26,301 nt of DNA from Bacillota bacterium. Lineage in GTDB: Bacteria; Bacillota; Clostridia; Christensenellales; Pumilibacteraceae. The first letter of the stretch is position 1. Each line of letters begins with the position of its first letter. Below are positions 24,457-26,301 of the stretch, piece after piece. A program made the translations under genes and the position numbers. The DNA lies in assembly GCA_009787685.1 (NCBI GenBank), contig WQSV01000005.1, forward strand, positions 1 through 26,301. Reading direction: 5' to 3'. A model generated the notes under the pieces. The model saw nothing but the letters and a program-made list of their open reading frames with translations, was not told where the DNA came from and ran no database searches.

Positions 24457-26301
24457 TCAATACTCATGAACTGATATAATTATTCTCGTGTCAGATGACC
24501 CAACTGTATAGGCAACTGGCCCCATTGTGTTATACCATTGTCCGGGTCTGTCGAGATGCCTGTTTAATTCATCAACAATCAAATCTCTTTGATTAGCAAA
24601 TTCTTCCGCTATCTCAGTTGAACCGTCCTCAAACATAGATCTCGGCGCTCCAAGTCTTGCAATTGTTGCAAACAACCATCTTCCGAATTCGTTTCCACCA
24701 CTGACAACAATATTTCCATATCTAATAGTGTTCGCATTCTGTGCAGCGAGTTCTGCATCTGCTAGTTGAGAAAAAATGTCAATAACAAGATTTGTTCCAG
24801 TTGTCGTGTTCCAAAAACTTTGGTTTCCAGCAGTGATTCTGAAAACACCTGCCGAAGTTTCTGGATTATTGATGTTGTTAAAGCCCATTCCTCTGATTTC
24901 AGCAAGAAGTGTTTCACCTCTTTCAACATAAGTTTGGTCATTGATTTCAACTCCGCCAACCAAAACTTCCGCACCATTTTCAATCATTTCAACAATAATG
25001 ACACCAGTGTTTCCAGTCCAACGAATATTGTTCGTCAAATCATTAAATCCGTCCGCACTGCTTCCAATTTCAACAATGAAGTCACTAAGACTTCTTCTGA
25101 ACATTGGCTCAATTGTGAAAGTGATTTCAACATTACCGCCAAGTCTTGTTGTTGCTGGACTGAACATGACATTTATATTTTGATGATTTCCAAGAGTGGC
25201 GTCAAAAGTGAAAGTATACTCTCTCCACTCTAGCCCCGAAATCGAAACAAATGCTCCGCCTGCTGGCACTTGAGCCGTGACTACCCCAACTCTTCCATCC
25301 CAAAGAATATCGTCTGTTATAGTTGTGTTTCCAACCATAACAAGAAAGTCATCACCTTTAACATGAGTTTCATTGATTATGATTTCAAAAGTCATTGGTT
25401 GATCAATTTGAACTGGCTCATCTGGGAAAATAACTGAAACATTTCTGTGATTAAAATCTTCTTCATTGAACATGAACGAATAAGTTCTGATTTCAACTCC
25501 AGTGACAGTGACATCTGCTCCACCTTGAACCATCGCTCTTGTCACAGTTCCAACATTTCCGCTCCAGCTAATAAAAGGAGTGATGTTAACGTTTCCAAGC
25601 ATGACTCTAAAATCACTCGCTCTTCTGTAGTTTGGTGTGATTGTGATAGTGATTTGAACATTTCCACCAACGAAAGTTGAGGCTGTTCCAAAAGCTACTG
25701 AAACACTATGATGCGACCCATCCGCATTGAAAGTGAAATTAAAAGTCGGTCTCGCAACTATTCCAACAACAGTCAAAACCGCTCCGCCTTCAATCATTGG
25801 AACACTCAAAGTCCCAACACTTCCGTTTGCATTCCAGCTCCATGCATAACCCGTGATATCTCTGTCTCCAAGCATGACAAGGAAATTCGTCGCTCTTTGG
25901 TATGCTGGAAGAATAGTCAAAACAATTTGCGTGTTTTGTCCAACTTCCGCTAGGTTCTGTGAGAAAGTCGCTGAAACTCTTGCGTCTGAATCATCAGCAT
26001 TGAAAGTGAAAGAATATGTCGATGGAATGATGCCAATAACAACAACTTGGACTCCGCCACCTTGGTTCATTGGACGAGTGAAAGTTCCAACATTCCCGTT
26101 CCAAGTGATTTCGTCAACCGATTCACCGCCGAAAATCACAGCAAAATTATCCCCTCTTTGGAAACCTTGTGCGATAGTCACGCTTATTAAAACACTGGTT
26201 CCAACTGTCGCTCTTGCTGGCGAGAATGAAACACTCGCTTCGTTGTCAGATGTTTGAGCATTGAAAACAAACGCATATGTCCCCGCAACAGGAACGATCG
26301 T
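24457..26301 (-). CDS. Giant surface protein, tandem 85-residue repeats (N-terminus beyond window)
   Basis: The frame is open to the window edge, so the true start lies beyond 26301. A GTG at 26181 falls inside a repeat and is not a start. There are five tandem repeats of about 85 residues with the pattern YxFTFNAD, VSVxFxP, VGxxVxITITxxYxR, DFxVMLGxxxIT, WxGNVGTVTxxMxxGGAxVxVxG; such beta-rich repeats usually form stalks. After the fifth, from about 24950 down, comes a module with GETLLAEIRGMGF and GNIVVSGGNEFGRWLFATIARLGAP, the same kind as in the part after the stop. The frame ends SVHEY-TGA, followed by C. The downstream frame is the same, so this is either a nonsense-mutated gene, a sequencing error or a readthrough gene. 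Confidence 0.8.
   Translation of the reverse strand, partial: TIVPVAGTYAFVFNAQTSDNEASVSFSPARATVGTSVLISVTIAQGFQRGDNFAVIFGGESVDEITWNGNVGTFTRPMNQGGGVQVVVIGIIPSTYSFTFNADDSDARVSATFSQNLAEVGQNTQIVLTILPAYQRATNFLVMLGDRDITGYAWSWNANGSVGTLSVPMIEGGAVLTVVGIVARPTFNFTFNADGSHHSVSVAFGTASTFVGGNVQITITITPNYRRASDFRVMLGNVNITPFISWSGNVGTVTRAMVQGGADVTVTGVEIRTYSFMFNEEDFNHRNVSVIFPDEPVQIDQPMTFEIIINETHVKGDDFLVMVGNTTITDDILWDGRVGVVTAQVPAGGAFVSISGLEWREYTFTFDATLGNHQNINVMFSPATTRLGGNVEITFTIEPMFRRSLSDFIVEIGSSADGFNDLTNNIRWTGNTGVIIVEMIENGAEVLVGGVEINDQTYVERGETLLAEIRGMGFNNINNPETSAGVFRITAGNQSFWNTTTGTNLVIDIFSQLADAELAAQNANTIRYGNIVVSGGNEFGRWLFATIARLGAPRSMFEDGSTEIAEEFANQRDLIVDELNRHLDRPGQWYNTMGPVAYTVGSSDTRIIISVHEY

Noticed and set aside
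24457..24459. TGA recoded as Trp or Gly throughout the genome
   Set aside because: TGG is used for Trp everywhere, including TNWWSVT motifs, and thousands of codons in long genes contain no other in-frame TGA. One isolated TGA does not support a changed code.
24766..25233. 155-codon plus-strand frame opposite the tandem-repeat gene
   Set aside because: Mirror of the repeats on the coding strand, no ribosome site.

Overview
The window looks like chromosome from an uncultured, low-to-mid GC Gram-positive bacterium, most likely a Clostridia-type member of the Bacillota. The reasons are the compact rpsF-ssb-rpsR operon, an Mg2+-sensing M-box leader in front of mgtE, strong AAGGAG ribosome binding sites, TTGACA/TATAAT promoters, lipobox lipoproteins, and FIVAR and InlB-type surface modules. 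No marker here fixes the genus. The standard bacterial code fits: Trp is written TGG throughout.

Layout. At 1-2031 there is a truncated small basic protein gene, a tRNA-Pro (anticodon AGG) and the rpsF-ssb-rpsR operon, all on the minus strand. At 2060-4944 (minus) is a lipoprotein with Ig-like domains and a seven-bladed RCC1-type propeller. At 5137-7305 (plus) is a complete Mg2+ transport unit: promoter, M-box, intrinsic terminator, a 32-codon leader ORF, mgtE and a terminator. At about 7275-8945 lies a decayed IS3-family element (minus) carrying two nested insertions. One of these, about 146 bp with its own terminator hairpin, has a second copy in inverted orientation at 9243-9389. That copy supplies the stop codon and terminator of the 1646-residue lipoprotein gene at 9361-14301 (minus).

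From 14930 the plus strand has a strong promoter, a long structured leader, a 1239-residue single-pass surface protein with a cytoplasmic tail, and directly downstream an 842-residue soluble coiled-coil protein. At 22075-26301 (minus) is a further giant repeat-rich surface protein. It ends in a rhodanese domain and a Cys-rich segment, is split by one in-frame UGA, and its 5' end lies beyond the window.

Taken together, this is a housekeeping stretch followed by a surface-protein island. Four very large exported proteins share building blocks (a recurring beta-module, FIVAR, InlB, propeller and Cys-rich inserts). The most system-like part is the pair at 15212-21566, a transmembrane surface protein followed by a cytoplasmic coiled-coil protein, which could link the envelope to an internal scaffold. 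Short hairpin repeats with changing stems and constant flanks lie in two intergenic regions, and hairpins of similar design occur in the leaders at 5413-5425 and 15061-15203.
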